Shown here piece by piece: positions 1 to 9,386 of a stretch of DNA of 64,000 nucleotides. This DNA comes from Xanthomonas arboricola (lineage in GTDB: Bacteria; Pseudomonadota; Gammaproteobacteria; Xanthomonadales; Xanthomonadaceae). A program made the translations under genes and the position numbers. The notes under the pieces were generated by a model that saw nothing but the letters and a program-made list of their open reading frames with translations, was not told the origin of the DNA and searched no databases. The stretch is taken from contig NZ_MIGY01000002.1 in the NCBI RefSeq assembly GCF_002940665.1, positions 1,076,683 to 1,140,682 of the forward strand, in the 5' to 3' direction. Position 1 is the stretch's first letter, and the number at the start of each line of letters is the position of its first letter.

Positions 1-1
1 G

Positions 2-1945
2 TCAGCGCGCCAACCGTTCGCTCACCAACGAATCCACCACCGACGGGTCGGCCAGGGTCGAGGTGTCGCCGAGTTGGTCGGGTGCGTTTTCCGCGATCTT
101 GCGCAGGATGCGGCGCATGATCTTGCCCGAGCGGGTCTTGGGCAGGCCCGGTGCCCATTGCAAATGATCCGGCGAGGCGATCGGACCGATTTCCTTGCGC
201 ACCCAGGTCAACAGTTCCTTGTGCAGTTCCTCGCTCGGGGTTTCGCCGGCGATCAGGGTGACATAGGCATAGATGCCCTGGCCCTTGACGTCGTGCGGGA
301 AGCCGACCACGGCCGCTTCGGCGACCTTCGGGTGCGAGACCAGCGCGCTTTCCACCTCGGCGGTGCCGATGCGGTGGCCGGAGACGTTGATCACATCGTC
401 CACGCGGCCGGTGATCCAGTAATAGCCATCGGCATCGCGGCGGCAGCCGTCGCCGGTGAAGTAGCTGCCCGGATAGGTGCGGAAGTAGGTGTCGATGAAG
501 CGCTGATGGTCGCCATAGACCGAGCGCATCTGGCCTGGCCACGAATCCAGCAGCACCAGGTTGCCTTCGGTGGCGCCTTCCAGGATCTTGCCTTCGGCAT
601 CCACCAGCGCCGGCTGCACGCCGAAGAACGGCAGGGTGGCCGAACCCGGCTTGAGATCGACCGCGCCGGCCAGCGGCGAGATCAGGATGCCGCCGGTTTC
701 GGTCTGCCACCAGGTGTCCACGATCGGGCAGCGACTGTCGCCGACCACCTCGTAGTACCAGCGCCAGGCTTCCGGATTGATCGGCTCGCCGACACTGCCG
801 AGCAGGCGCAGGCTCTTGCGCGAGGTCTTCTTGACCGGCTCCTCGCCGTCGCGCATCAGTGCGCGGATCGCGGTAGGCGCGGTGTAGAAGATGCTGACCT
901 TGTGCTTGTCGATCACTTCCCAGAAACGCGACACGGTCGGGTAATTGGGCACGCCTTCGAACATCACTGCGGTGGCGCCGTTGGCGAGCGGGCCGTAGAC
1001 GATGTAGCTGTGGCCGGTGACCCAGCCTACATCGGCGGTGCACCAATAGATGTCGTCCTCGCGCAGGTCGAACACCACTTCGTGCGTGTAGCTGGCAAAC
1101 AGCAGGTAGCCGGCGGTGGTGTGCAGCACGCCCTTGGGCTTGCCGGTGGAGCCGGAGGTGTAGAGGATGAACAACGGATCTTCCGCGTTCATGCGCTCGG
1201 GCTCGCACTCGGCCGGCTGGCCGTCGACCACATCGTGGAACCAGCGATCACGCGGTGCCTGCATCTCGACCGCACCACCGGTGTGACGCACAACGAGTAC
1301 CGTTTCCACGGTGTTGGTGCCGGGCAGTTTCAGCGCCGCATCGACATTGGCCTTGAGCGGAATCTTCTTGCCGCCGCGCAGGCCTTCGTCGGCGGTGATG
1401 ATCAGCTTGCTCTGGCAATCGATCACACGGTCGGCGATCGAATTGGCGGCAAACCCGCCGAACACCACCGAGTGCACCGCACCGATGCGCGCGCAGGCGA
1501 GCATGGCCACGGCGGCATCGACGATCATCGGCAGGTAGATGGTGACCCGGTCGCCCTTCTTGACGCCCAGGTTACGCAGCGCATTGCCGAGCTTGCAGAC
1601 GCGCTCGTACAGCTCGCGATAGGTGACCGGATAGGACTGCGCATCCGGGCTGTCGGGCTCGAACAACAGCGCGGTCTTGTCGCCGCGCGTGGCCAGCTGG
1701 CGGTCCAGGCAGTTGACGCTGGCATTGAGCTCGCCATCGCCGAACCAGCGGATATGGAAATCCTCCAGCGCGTAGCTGACGTCCTTCACCTGGGTGGGTT
1801 GCTTGAACCATTCCAGCCGCTGTGCGGCCTTGCCCCAGAATTGCTCGGGGTGTTCGATCGATTCGCGATACAGCGTTGCGTACTGCTCGCGCGTAATGCG
1901 CGCATTGGCGGCGAACGCGGGATCGACGGGATAAACCTCAGCCAT
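2..1945 (-). CDS. acs: acetyl-CoA synthetase (AMP-forming)
   Basis: Converts acetate, ATP and CoA to acetyl-CoA in the cytoplasm through an acetyl-AMP intermediate. The 647-residue protein has the usual family length. Visible motifs are the P-loop [11 protein letters not shown] near residue 262, the segment [12 protein letters not shown], the hinge region [14 protein letters not shown], and the C-terminal [11 protein letters not shown] with the lysine near residue 605 that is acetylated in the family. The frame stays open 32 codons further upstream, but I chose the ATG at 1945 because GAGG lies just before it and [11 protein letters not shown] resembles the usual N-terminus. It is divergent from the porin, DUF485 and actP genes, which together form an acetate uptake and activation unit. 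A near-palindrome in the shared upstream region may be an operator. Confidence 0.96.
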   Translation of the reverse strand: MAEVYPVDPAFAANARITREQYATLYRESIEHPEQFWGKAAQRLEWFKQPTQVKDVSYALEDFHIRWFGDGELNASVNCLDRQLATRGDKTALLFEPDSPDAQSYPVTYRELYERVCKLGNALRNLGVKKGDRVTIYLPMIVDAAVAMLACARIGAVHSVVFGGFAANSIADRVIDCQSKLIITADEGLRGGKKIPLKANVDAALKLPGTNTVETVLVVRHTGGAVEMQAPRDRWFHDVVDGQPAECEPERMNAEDPLFILYTSGSTGKPKGVLHTTAGYLLFASYTHEVVFDLREDDIYWCTADVGWVTGHSYIVYGPLANGATAVMFEGVPNYPTVSRFWEVIDKHKVSIFYTAPTAIRALMRDGEEPVKKTSRKSLRLLGSVGEPINPEAWRWYYEVVGDSRCPIVDTWWQTETGGILISPLAGAVDLKPGSATLPFFGVQPALVDAEGKILEGATEGNLVLLDSWPGQMRSVYGDHQRFIDTYFRTYPGSYFTGDGCRRDADGYYWITGRVDDVINVSGHRIGTAEVESALVSHPKVAEAAVVGFPHDVKGQGIYAYVTLIAGETPSEELHKELLTWVRKEIGPIASPDHLQWAPGLPKTRSGKIMRRILRKIAENAPDQLGDTSTLADPSVVDSLVSERLAR

Positions 1946-2048
1946 GGCACCCTCACTTGCGATGAACTTGTCGGAAGAGGACGTTGCGGCTGCCCTCGGT
2001 AGACAATCAGTGTGCCGTATCCATTCTGTCCCGGCGTTCAACCGGGCC

Positions 2049-2064
2049 TTAGACCTTGGTCTTA
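2049..2064. promoter_or_regulatory. palindromic candidate operator between acs and dcaP-like gene
   Basis: The sequence TTAGACCTTGGTCTTA contains the dyad AGACC-TT-GGTCT. It lies about 105 bp upstream of the acs start and 180 bp upstream of the porin start. A two-fold symmetric site in the shared upstream region of two acetate-related units suggests a regulator site. The regulator is not identified; LuxR-type response regulators control acs in other gammaproteobacteria, so one is possible. Confidence 0.35.
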
Positions 2065-2239
2065 CCTGCCGCAGCGCGTGATCCGCAATCCGTTGCCGGC
2101 CCTGGTGCGACGATCGGTCACCTTGTGGAATGCTGCGCTGCAGCTACGACCAAAGGCGAATAGGCTGCAAAGCGCGGACTGCCTCACGCTCCGCACAGCA
2201 TCGCCATCAAGCGCGAGGCCATATCGGGGAGAGGGGTCC

Positions 2240-3622
2240 ATGACACACCGTACTGTACCGTTAGTGCGCCATCCGCTGGCGGCTGCCTTGTTTGTGGCCA
2301 GTCTCCTGCCGGGCGTGGCGTTCGCGCAGACCGCCAAGGAAAAGGCGCTGGAAGCGCGCATCGCCGAGCTCGAGCGTCAGGTCCAGCTGCTGGTGTCTGC
2401 GCAACAACAGCAGCAGGGCCAGATCACGCAGACGCAGAGCCAGGTGACCGAGGTGCGTGCCGCACAGGCGCAGGCACCTGCCGCGCCGGCGGTGCCGGCC
2501 GGCAAGCGGCCGATCCAGCTGACCAGCATCACACCCAATGCAGCGGCGGGGACGACGTTCCGCTACGGTGGTTTCATCAAGGCCGACTTCATGACCACCC
2601 GCACCTCCGACGGCGCATTGCCCGAAGGCGCGGTGGGGCGCTACCTGTACATCCCGACCCAGACGCCGGTCGGTGGCCAGGCCTCGAGCACCGACACCGA
2701 CTTCCACGCCAAGTTCTCGCGCTTCAACCTGGGCGTGGACACGGTCACCGAAAACGGCGACAAGATCACCGGCTTCATCGAGCTGGATTTCTTCGGCAAC
2801 GCGCTGGCCAACCAGGTCAACAATCTGTACGGCGGCACCTTGCGACACGCCTACATGAGCTGGAACAACTGGCTGGCCGGCCAGACCTGGTCCAACTTCA
2901 TCGATGCGACCATCCTGCCCGAGGCGGCCGATATCGTCGGGCCGACCGACGGCGCGCTGTTCAGCCGTCAGGCCCAGATCCGCTATACCCGCGGCGCCTT
3001 CAGCGTGTCGGCGGAAAACCCCGAGACGCTGACCACGCCCTACCAGGGCGGCAACACCATCCTGGCCTCCGACCATGGCGCGATGCCGGACCTGACCGCG
3101 CGCTACAACTGGAAGGGCACCTGGGGCACGTTCGGCCTGTCGGCGATCGCGCGGCAGTACCGCACGCGTAGCGCGCTGACCAACGACACCGACTTCGGCG
3201 GCGCGATTGCCGGCGGCGGCCGCTGGATCATCAATTCCAACAACGATCTGCGTTACCAGCTCAGCTACGGCGAGGGCCTGGGGCGCTACCTGGGCCTGGG
3301 CAACGGCTCGGATGTGGAGATCGACATGGACGGCAATATCCAGACTGTCAGCACGATCGCCGGCTGGGTGGCCTGGCGCCACGACTACAACGCCAAGCTG
3401 CGCAGCACGATCATGTATTCGCGCGTGAACTACGACCACGACATCGCCAATACCGGCGCGCTTGCGAGCAAATCCCAGCAGAGCATCCGCGCCAACGTGT
3501 TCTATTCGCCGTTGCCCAAGGTCGATGTGGGTGCGGAGCTGATGTACGGCCGTCGCGAAGCCGAAAATGGCGACAGCGGCGACATCTCGCGCATGCAATT
3601 CACCACCAAGTACAGCTTCTAG
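2240..3622 (+). CDS. DcaP-like trimeric outer-membrane porin
   Basis: Predicted outer-membrane channel of 460 residues, probably for small carboxylates given its neighbours. The N-terminus is a clear Sec signal peptide ending ALFVASLLPGVAFA. It is followed by a heptad-like, Gln-rich coiled-coil segment (about residues 28-75), typical of DcaP-family porins where it lies in the periplasm and supports the trimer. The rest alternates polar and aromatic residues as in a beta-barrel and ends in KYSF, a normal outer-membrane C-terminal phenylalanine. I chose the ATG at 2240, just after a GGGGAGAGGGG purine run, because the longer open frame would bury the signal peptide. It is the first gene of an acetate transport group with DUF485 and actP. 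The substrate is inferred from context only. Confidence 0.85.
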   Translation: MTHRTVPLVRHPLAAALFVASLLPGVAFAQTAKEKALEARIAELERQVQLLVSAQQQQQGQITQTQSQVTEVRAAQAQAPAAPAVPAGKRPIQLTSITPNAAAGTTFRYGGFIKADFMTTRTSDGALPEGAVGRYLYIPTQTPVGGQASSTDTDFHAKFSRFNLGVDTVTENGDKITGFIELDFFGNALANQVNNLYGGTLRHAYMSWNNWLAGQTWSNFIDATILPEAADIVGPTDGALFSRQAQIRYTRGAFSVSAENPETLTTPYQGGNTILASDHGAMPDLTARYNWKGTWGTFGLSAIARQYRTRSALTNDTDFGGAIAGGGRWIINSNNDLRYQLSYGEGLGRYLGLGNGSDVEIDMDGNIQTVSTIAGWVAWRHDYNAKLRSTIMYSRVNYDHDIANTGALASKSQQSIRANVFYSPLPKVDVGAELMYGRREAENGDSGDISRMQFTTKYSF

Positions 3623-3706
3623 TTTTTGCCACTGGCGGCTCGTTCCACTGCGGTGGGACGGGCGAGGCCACCGTCATTTTACCCGCGCTCTACCAGGAGA
3701 CAGACA

Positions 3707-4024
3707 ATGACCGTCTCGAATGACGCATTGATCGCCAAGATCGATGCCAATCCGAAGTACCACGCACTCAAGCGCCAGCGCAATACGCTGGGCTGGACCC
3801 TCACCGTGCTGATGTTGCTGGCCTATTACGGCTACATCGGCCTGATCGCCTTCGACAAGGCCTTCCTGGCCAGACCGATCGGCAACGGCGTGACCTCAAT
3901 CGGCATCCCGATCGCGATCGGGGTGATGGTCTTCACCATCGCCATCACCGCCATCTACGTGCGTCGCGCCAACAACACCTACGACCAGCTGACCGCGCAG
4001 ATCCTCGAGGACGCCCGCAAATGA
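3707..4024 (+). CDS. DUF485 inner-membrane protein (YjcH-like)
   Basis: A 105-residue protein with two transmembrane helices (roughly residues 26-46 and 62-84) and short charged ends, the normal form of DUF485/YjcH. The family is regularly cotranscribed with the acetate symporter ActP and is thought to support it; its biochemical role is not settled. The ATG at 3707 follows an AGGAGA box. Its TGA overlaps the actP ATG by 4 bp (ATGA), so the two are translationally coupled. Confidence 0.92.
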   Translation: MTVSNDALIAKIDANPKYHALKRQRNTLGWTLTVLMLLAYYGYIGLIAFDKAFLARPIGNGVTSIGIPIAIGVMVFTIAITAIYVRRANNTYDQLTAQILEDARK

Positions 4025-5748
4025 GCAAGTATTCGCGCCTTCTCCTGATTCTGGCCGGCCTGATGCCGGCCGGCATCGCGCTGGCAGCCGGTGGCGACCT
4101 CGGCCAGGTCGACAAGCAGCCCACCAACTGGGTGGCGATCGGCATGTTCGCCTTCTTCGTGTTGGGCACCTTGTGGATCACCAAGTGGGCGGCCAGCAAG
4201 ACCCGCTCGGCGTCGGACTTCTACACCGCCGGCGGCGGCATCACCGGCTTCCAGAACGGCCTGGCGATCGCCGGCGATTACATGTCCGCCGCCTCGTTTC
4301 TGGGCATCACCGCAGCGGTGATGGCCAATGGCTACGACGGCCTGATCTATGCGATCGGCTTTCTGGTCGGCTGGCCGATCCTGACCTTCCTGATGGCCGA
4401 GCGGCTGCGCAACCTCGGCAAGTACACCTTCGCCGACGTGGCCGGCTACCGCTTCGCGCCGACCGCCATCCGCAGCTTTGCCGCATCGGGCACGCTGGTG
4501 GTGGTGCTGTTCTATCTGATCGCGCAGATGGTCGGTGCCGGCGCCTTGATCAAGCTGTTGTTCGGCCTGGACTACTGGGTGGCGGTGACCCTGGTCGGCG
4601 TGCTGATGATGGTCTATGTGCTGTTCGGCGGCATGACCGCCACGACATGGGTGCAGATCATCAAGGCGGTGCTGCTGCTGACCGGCGTGACCTTCATGGC
4701 GGTGGCGATCATGTGGCACTTCAACTTCAGCTTCGAGGCGCTGTTTGCCGAGGGCGTGCGGGTGAAGACCGCGATCGCGGCCAATGGCGGTGCATCGCCC
4801 GAGGACGCAGCCAAGGCTGGCCTGTCGATCATGGGGCCGGGCGGTTTCGTGAAAGACCCGATCTCGGCGATCTCGTTCGGCATGGCGCTGATGTTCGGCA
4901 CCGCGGGCCTGCCGCATATCCTGATGCGCTTTTTCACCGTTCCCAATGCCAAGCAGGCGCGCAAGTCGGTGCTGTGGGCCACCACCTGGATCGGCTATTT
5001 CTACATCCTGATCTTCATCATCGGCTTCGGTGCGATCGCACTGGTGCTGACCAACCCGCAGTTTGCCGATGTCGCCACCGGCACCATCCATGGCGGCAAG
5101 GGCGCGGCCAACATGGCGGCGGTGCTGGTCGGCAATGCAGTGGGCGGCAACGTGTTCATGGGCTTCATCTCGGCGGTGGCCTTCGCCACCATCCTGGCGG
5201 TGGTCGCAGGCCTGACCCTGTCCGGCGCCTCGGCGGTGTCGCACGACCTGTACGCCACGGTGATCAAGAAGGGCAATCCGGCGCCGGGTTCGGAGCTGAA
5301 GGTCTCGCGTGCCACCACCCTGGTGCTGGGCGTGATCGCGGTGCTGCTGGGCATCGTGTTCGAGAAGCAGAACGTGGCCTTCATGGTGTCGCTGGCATTC
5401 GCCATCGCGGCCTCGGCCAATTTCCCGGTGCTGATCCTGTCCCTGCTGTGGAAGAACTGCACCACCCGTGGTGCGGTGGTCGGCGGCTTCCTGGGTCTGA
5501 TCTCCTCGCTGGTGCTGACGGTGCTGTCGCCGTCGGTGTGGGTGGACACGCTGGGCAATGCAGCCGGCTCGGCGCCATTCCCGTACACCTCGCCGGCGCT
5601 ATTCTCGATGACGATCGGTTTTGTCGGCATCTGGCTGTTCTCGATCCTGGATCGCAGCCCGCAGGCCGCCAACGAACGTGCCGCATTCAAGGCGCAGCAG
5701 ATCCGTGCCGAAACCGGCCTGGGCGCCACCGGTGCATCCGGCCACTGA
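4021..5748 (+). CDS. actP: cation/acetate symporter ActP
   Basis: A sodium/solute symporter-family protein of 575 residues for uptake of acetate across the inner membrane, powered by a cation gradient. The N-terminus ([19 protein letters not shown]) looks like a cleavable leader, as in Escherichia coli ActP, and is followed by about 13 hydrophobic helices. The segment [21 protein letters not shown] is typical of the family. It follows the DUF485 gene with a 4 bp overlap and ends 23 bp before a strong terminator hairpin. Together with acs on the other strand this suggests growth on or scavenging of acetate. Confidence 0.95.
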   Translation: MSKYSRLLLILAGLMPAGIALAAGGDLGQVDKQPTNWVAIGMFAFFVLGTLWITKWAASKTRSASDFYTAGGGITGFQNGLAIAGDYMSAASFLGITAAVMANGYDGLIYAIGFLVGWPILTFLMAERLRNLGKYTFADVAGYRFAPTAIRSFAASGTLVVVLFYLIAQMVGAGALIKLLFGLDYWVAVTLVGVLMMVYVLFGGMTATTWVQIIKAVLLLTGVTFMAVAIMWHFNFSFEALFAEGVRVKTAIAANGGASPEDAAKAGLSIMGPGGFVKDPISAISFGMALMFGTAGLPHILMRFFTVPNAKQARKSVLWATTWIGYFYILIFIIGFGAIALVLTNPQFADVATGTIHGGKGAANMAAVLVGNAVGGNVFMGFISAVAFATILAVVAGLTLSGASAVSHDLYATVIKKGNPAPGSELKVSRATTLVLGVIAVLLGIVFEKQNVAFMVSLAFAIAASANFPVLILSLLWKNCTTRGAVVGGFLGLISSLVLTVLSPSVWVDTLGNAAGSAPFPYTSPALFSMTIGFVGIWLFSILDRSPQAANERAAFKAQQIRAETGLGATGASGH

Positions 5749-5771
5749 GGACCAGCGGTCAAGTGATACGC

Positions 5772-5798
5772 AAACGCCGGCCTCGTGCCGGCGTTTTG
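5772..5798 (+). terminator. rho-independent terminator after actP
   Basis: A perfect 10 bp stem (AAACGCCGGC / GCCGGCGTTT) with a 5-base loop; the second arm ends in TTTT. It lies 23 bp after the actP stop. Confidence 0.85.
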
Positions 5799-6036
5799 CA
5801 TGTTGGCCGTCACGATCGAGGCACCCCGTGGCCAACCGCGACGTCGTGCCGTGTGAAGAGCGTTTGTGCGCCAACGTCGACCCACGCGATCCACGCAGCA
5901 GTAGCGCAATCAGGACCGGGTGGTCAGACCGCGGCCATGATGGAACGCCCCGGGCGTCATGGCCGGATGGGCGTGCCGGACTGACTGGCGGGGCCACGGT
6001 ACCATTGGTGGTTTGAACCACGGTCCGCGCCACGCC

Positions 6037-6816
6037 ATGAAGATTGCCTCCTGGAACGTCAACTCGCTCAACGTGCGCCTGCCGCACCTGCAACAGTGGC
6101 TGGGCACGTTCGCGCCCGACGTGGTCGGCATCCAGGAAACCAAGCTGGAAGACCACAAGTTTCCGGATGCGGCGCTGGCCGCTGCCGGCTATCGCAGCGT
6201 GTTCTGCGGGCAGAAGACCTACAACGGCGTGGCGATCCTGTCGCGCTCGCCGGCGCTGGACGTGCAGATGGGCATCCCCGGTTTCGACGACGTGCAGCAG
6301 CGCGTGATCGCCGCCACCGTCGATGGCGTGCGCATCGTCAACCTGTATGTGGTCAACGGCCAGGACGTGGGCACCGACAAGTACGCCTACAAGCTGCACT
6401 GGCTGGCCGCGGTGCACGACTGGCTGGCGCAGGAACTGCACAAGTATCCGCAGCTGGTGGTGCTGGGCGACTTCAACATCGCCCCGGATGCGCGCGATGT
6501 GCACGATCCGGCGGTGTGGAACGAGCACCACATCCTCACCTCCACCGCCGAGCGCGCCGCGCTGGAACAACTGCTGGCGCTGGGCCTGCACGATGCGTTC
6601 CGGCTGCATCACGACGCCGCCGAGCAGTTCAGCTGGTGGGATTACCGCCAGGCCGGATTCCGCCGCAATCTGGGCCTGCGCATCGATCTGACCCTGGTCT
6701 CGGAGGCCTTGCGCGCACGCGCGGTGGAGTCGGGCATCGATCGCGAACCGCGCACCTGGGAGCGTCCGAGCGACCATGCGCCGGCCTGGGTACGCCTGGC
6801 CGAGGCGGGCGCATGA
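6037..6816 (+). CDS. xth: exodeoxyribonuclease III
   Basis: DNA-repair AP endonuclease and 3'-5' exonuclease of the Exo III family, 259 residues, the usual length. Visible elements are the N-terminal KIASWNVNSLNVRL, the metal-binding GIQETKLED (Glu), the GDFNIAPDARD block with catalytic Asp/Asn, the RIDLTLVSEAL motif and the terminal PSDHAP with the catalytic His. I chose ATG 6037 because it gives the standard N-terminus; the longer open frame adds unrelated sequence. The stop overlaps the start of the GFA-family gene (ATGA), so the two are probably cotranscribed. Confidence 0.95.
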   Translation: MKIASWNVNSLNVRLPHLQQWLGTFAPDVVGIQETKLEDHKFPDAALAAAGYRSVFCGQKTYNGVAILSRSPALDVQMGIPGFDDVQQRVIAATVDGVRIVNLYVVNGQDVGTDKYAYKLHWLAAVHDWLAQELHKYPQLVVLGDFNIAPDARDVHDPAVWNEHHILTSTAERAALEQLLALGLHDAFRLHHDAAEQFSWWDYRQAGFRRNLGLRIDLTLVSEALRARAVESGIDREPRTWERPSDHAPAWVRLAEAGA

Positions 6817-7250
6817 GCGAGCGGCACCTGCGGCGTAGCACGCACAAGATCGGTGATGTCACCCTGGGGCCGGTGCATCGGCTGAGTTGCCACTGCGGCG
6901 CGGTGCAGATCGATCTGGATCTGCCGCACGGCCTGCTCGATCCACGCCGTTGCGATTGCTCGATGTGCCGCCGCCGCGGCGCCATCGTCGCCTCGGTGAC
7001 GCTAGATGGCCTGCACGTGCTGCAGGGCGAAGACGTGCTGCGGCTGTATCAGTTCAACACGCACGCGGCGGCGCATTACTTCTGCGGCGTGTGCGGTATC
7101 TACACGCATCATCGGCGGCGTTCCAATCCCAACCAGTACGGCTACAACGTCGGTTGCCTGGAAGGCGTCAATCCCTACGCGTTGAATATCGCCGTGCCGG
7201 TGGAAGACGGGGTGCACCATCCATCCGATCGTGCTCCGGCCGATGGCTGA
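6813..7250 (+). CDS. GFA-family (CENP-V-like) zinc protein
   Basis: A 145-residue protein of the GFA family (glutathione-dependent formaldehyde-activating enzyme fold). It shows the expected zinc-ligand cysteines: CHCGAVQ near residue 27, CDCSMCRRRG near residue 48 and CGVCG near residue 90. Family members are often annotated as formaldehyde-activating, but catalytic activity is unproven for most. The ATG overlaps the xth stop by 4 bp and the gene ends 6 bp before a strong hairpin. It could protect against aldehydes; the coupling to a DNA-repair nuclease is suggestive only. Confidence 0.88.
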   Translation: MSERHLRRSTHKIGDVTLGPVHRLSCHCGAVQIDLDLPHGLLDPRRCDCSMCRRRGAIVASVTLDGLHVLQGEDVLRLYQFNTHAAAHYFCGVCGIYTHHRRRSNPNQYGYNVGCLEGVNPYALNIAVPVEDGVHHPSDRAPADG

Positions 7251-7256
7251 AACGAC

Positions 7257-7280
7257 AACGCCCGGGCGAGCCCGGGCGTT
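7257..7280. terminator. hairpin between convergent genes
   Basis: A perfect 10 bp stem (AACGCCCGGG / CCCGGGCGTT) with loop CGAG between the convergent GFA-family gene and the GlsB-like gene. The arms end in AA and TT, so it could serve both directions, though no long U-run follows. Confidence 0.65.
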
Positions 7281-7305
7281 GGATGGTCCAGCGTTGTACG
7301 CGTCG

Positions 7306-7557
7306 TTAGCGCACGCGTCCACGCGTAAACAGATTGACGATCGCCAGCAGGATCACCGCGCCCACCAATGACCACACAAAGGTCCACAACGTGATGGCCT
7401 GATTGATCCCGCCACCGAACAGGAACCCGGCGATCAGCGCGCCGACGATGCCCACCACAATATTCAGGATGATGCCTTGCTGCGCATCGCGACGCATGAT
7501 GATGCTGGCCAGCCACCCCACGATGCCGCCGACGATCAACCAGATGATGATGCCCAT
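7306..7557 (-). CDS. GlsB/YeaQ/YmgE family stress-response membrane protein
   Basis: An 83-residue inner-membrane protein with three hydrophobic segments rich in Gly. The features GIIIWLIVGGIVGWLAS at the N-terminus, GIILNIVVGIVGALIAGFLFGG in the middle and a third helix near residues 57-77 are typical of the transglycosylase-associated/GlsB family. Family genes are often induced by stress and their molecular role is unclear. The ATG at 7557 follows GGAG-type sequence on the minus strand. The gene converges on the GFA-family gene. Confidence 0.9.
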   Translation of the reverse strand: MGIIIWLIVGGIVGWLASIIMRRDAQQGIILNIVVGIVGALIAGFLFGGGINQAITLWTFVWSLVGAVILLAIVNLFTRGRVR

Positions 7558-7665
7558 GGTGCCGAACTCCTCATGCGATTGCACCGGAAGTAGTGCATGG
7601 GCGCCATTCAACGCAGATGGGCGTGAAGTGACTGTCGAGCGCGGTCGCACGCGCATGCGGCTGTT

Positions 7666-8280
7666 GTGCTTGGTGCACGGAGCGTGACAGCGCACGCAAG
7701 CTGGCGGATCGGTCCGGTGCAACTGTGGCTGCGTCCGCACCGGCCTGGCGAGCGCGGCGAACCACAGGCGCGTGAACTGTTGGGCCAGGCCCTGGCCCTG
7801 GAACCGGCCCGGGTGCCGCTGCTGCGTGACGAGCGCGGGCGGCCTTCGCTGCAACCGGCCTTGCCCGACCGGGACACTGGCTGGAGCCACAGCGGCGGCT
7901 ATCTGCTGGTCGGCCTGGGGCAGGGCGTGCGGCTGGGCGTGGACCTGGAACGCATCCGCGCGCGCGCGCGTTTGCTGGAGATCGCGCAGCGATTTTTCCA
8001 TGCAGATGAAATCGCGCTGCTGGCCGGCCTGGAGCCGGACGCGCAGCAGGCGCTGTTTTTCCGCCTGTGGTGTGCCAAGGAAGCGCTGCTCAAGGCGTAC
8101 GGGCATGGCCTGTCGTTTGGCCTGCATCGGCTCGCCTACGCAGTGGCGCCCGACGGCGCATTGCGGTTGCAGTGGTGCGACCCGGCGCTTGGCCAAGCCG
8201 CGCGATGGCAGTTGCACGAATGGTGGGCCGCACCGGACTGCCGCGCGGCACTGGCGTTCTATCCGTTGCCGACCGAATAG
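7666..8280 (+). CDS. 4'-phosphopantetheinyl transferase (Sfp/HetI type)
   Basis: Transfers 4'-phosphopantetheine from CoA to a serine of carrier proteins. The 204-residue protein has the two family signatures: GVDLERIR near residue 88, with the Mg-binding Asp, and FFRLWCAKEALLKAYGHGL near residue 130, with the conserved W-x-x-KE. The start is uncertain: GTG 7666 is given, and GTG 7684 in the same frame is an alternative. It is the only PPTase gene in the window and could activate the acyl carrier protein of the pigment locus about 36 kb downstream, which is an inference. No obvious operon partner. Confidence 0.9.
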   Translation: MLGARSVTAHASWRIGPVQLWLRPHRPGERGEPQARELLGQALALEPARVPLLRDERGRPSLQPALPDRDTGWSHSGGYLLVGLGQGVRLGVDLERIRARARLLEIAQRFFHADEIALLAGLEPDAQQALFFRLWCAKEALLKAYGHGLSFGLHRLAYAVAPDGALRLQWCDPALGQAARWQLHEWWAAPDCRAALAFYPLPTE

Positions 8281-8598
8281 GCGCGGCGATCGATTCACCG
8301 CCTGTCTGCAGCGCAGGTGTGCGCTGCGTCCTGGACCGGAATGCGGGATATGCCGGCCGTGGGGTCCTGCCGCGGCCGGCCCGACCGGCGTCTCAGGCAC
8401 GTTCCCGCCGCGCCGCCGCGTGCGGCAAAATCGGCTGACGGAACAGCACCACCCCATCAGGATCACGCAGCGTCACCGAGACAAGGTGTGCCACAGCAGC
8501 GGATGATCCTGCCCACGCACCCATGTGGTCCACGCCACCATCGCCAGCATGCACGGCATGCATGCACCTGCACGCCAGCCAGCTGCGATAATCGCGGC
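8281..8598. other. 318 bp intergenic stretch before rsmG
   Basis: No convincing gene. A short minus-strand frame (8393-8614) can be read here, but it overlaps the rsmG start, and I could not assign it to a family. The final bases before rsmG contain TGCGATAATCGCGG, with a possible -10 element close to the start codon. Confidence 0.4.
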
Positions 8599-9240
8599 AT
8601 GAACGATGCCGCACTTCCCCCCGATGTAGCCGCTGCGCTGGCCGACGGCCTGCAGGCCCAATCCCTGGATGCGGCCTTCGCCGCGCCGTTGTTGCGCTAT
8701 CTGACGCTGCTGGTGCGTTGGAACAAGACCTACAACCTCACCGCCGTGCGCGACCCGCGCGAGATGGTCACCCGCCATCTGCTCGATTCGCTGGCCATGC
8801 AGCCCTACATCGCCAGCGGCACGCTGGCCGATCTGGGCACCGGCCCCGGCCTGCCCGGCATCCCGCTGGCGATCACCCGCCCGCAGCTGCAGGTGACCCT
8901 GGTGGAAAGCAACGGCAAGAAGGCCCGCTTCATGCGCGAGGCGCTACGCCAGCTGGCGCTGGGCAACGCACGCGTGGCCGAGTCGCGCGCCGAGGCGCTG
9001 GACGAGCCGGCCGCCTACGACCATCTCACCGCGCGGGCGCTGGATACGCTGGCCGGCATCATTGAGGTCGGCGGCCACCTGCTGCGCCCGGGCGGCAGCC
9101 TGCTGGCGATGAAGGGCATCTACCCGCACGAAGAGATCGCCGCACTGCCCGCCGGCTGGACGGTGGGCGAGGTGCATCCGCTGCAGGTGCCCGGCCTGGA
9201 CGGGGAGCGGCATCTGGTGGTGGTGCGCAAGGCAGGCTGA
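8599..9240 (+). CDS. rsmG: 16S rRNA (guanine-N7)-methyltransferase RsmG (GidB)
   Basis: S-adenosylmethionine-dependent methyltransferase that makes m7G527 in 16S rRNA (Escherichia coli numbering). The 213-residue protein shows [20 protein letters not shown] near residue 34, the RHLLDSLA motif, and the SAM-binding loop [16 protein letters not shown] near residue 74, all diagnostic. The ATG at 8599 gives the standard length. In this window it is not next to mnmG; it stands alone between an intergenic region and the DUF885 gene. Confidence 0.96.
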   Translation: MNDAALPPDVAAALADGLQAQSLDAAFAAPLLRYLTLLVRWNKTYNLTAVRDPREMVTRHLLDSLAMQPYIASGTLADLGTGPGLPGIPLAITRPQLQVTLVESNGKKARFMREALRQLALGNARVAESRAEALDEPAAYDHLTARALDTLAGIIEVGGHLLRPGGSLLAMKGIYPHEEIAALPAGWTVGEVHPLQVPGLDGERHLVVVRKAG

Positions 9241-9267
9241 AGCGGCCGGCCTGTCCGGTCGCGCGCG

Positions 9268-9306
9268 TTCACTCCCCAATCCTCAATCCCCAATCCCCAA
9301 TCCCCA
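9268..9306. repeat. short tandem repeat (CAATCCC units)
   Basis: Several imperfect copies of a 7-base unit (CCCCAAT/CCTCAAT) lie between rsmG and the DUF885 gene. A similar run of CGAATCC units is at 31098-31124. Confidence 0.6.
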
Positions 9307-9386
9307 CGCTGGGACTTCCGGCCCATGGCAGCTGCCGCCCGGGCTGCCATGATCGAACGTTCGATCCGAACGCAGGCCGCCCGCAC

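Noticed and set aside
74..2002. Long open frame on the plus strand across acs
   Set aside because: Antisense shadow of the acs codons in a high-GC genome; the translation has no family pattern while acs motifs are intact.
8393..8614. Small minus-strand frame between the PPTase gene and rsmG
   Set aside because: Could be a 50-70 residue protein, but it overlaps the rsmG start, has no clear ribosome site and no family I recognise.
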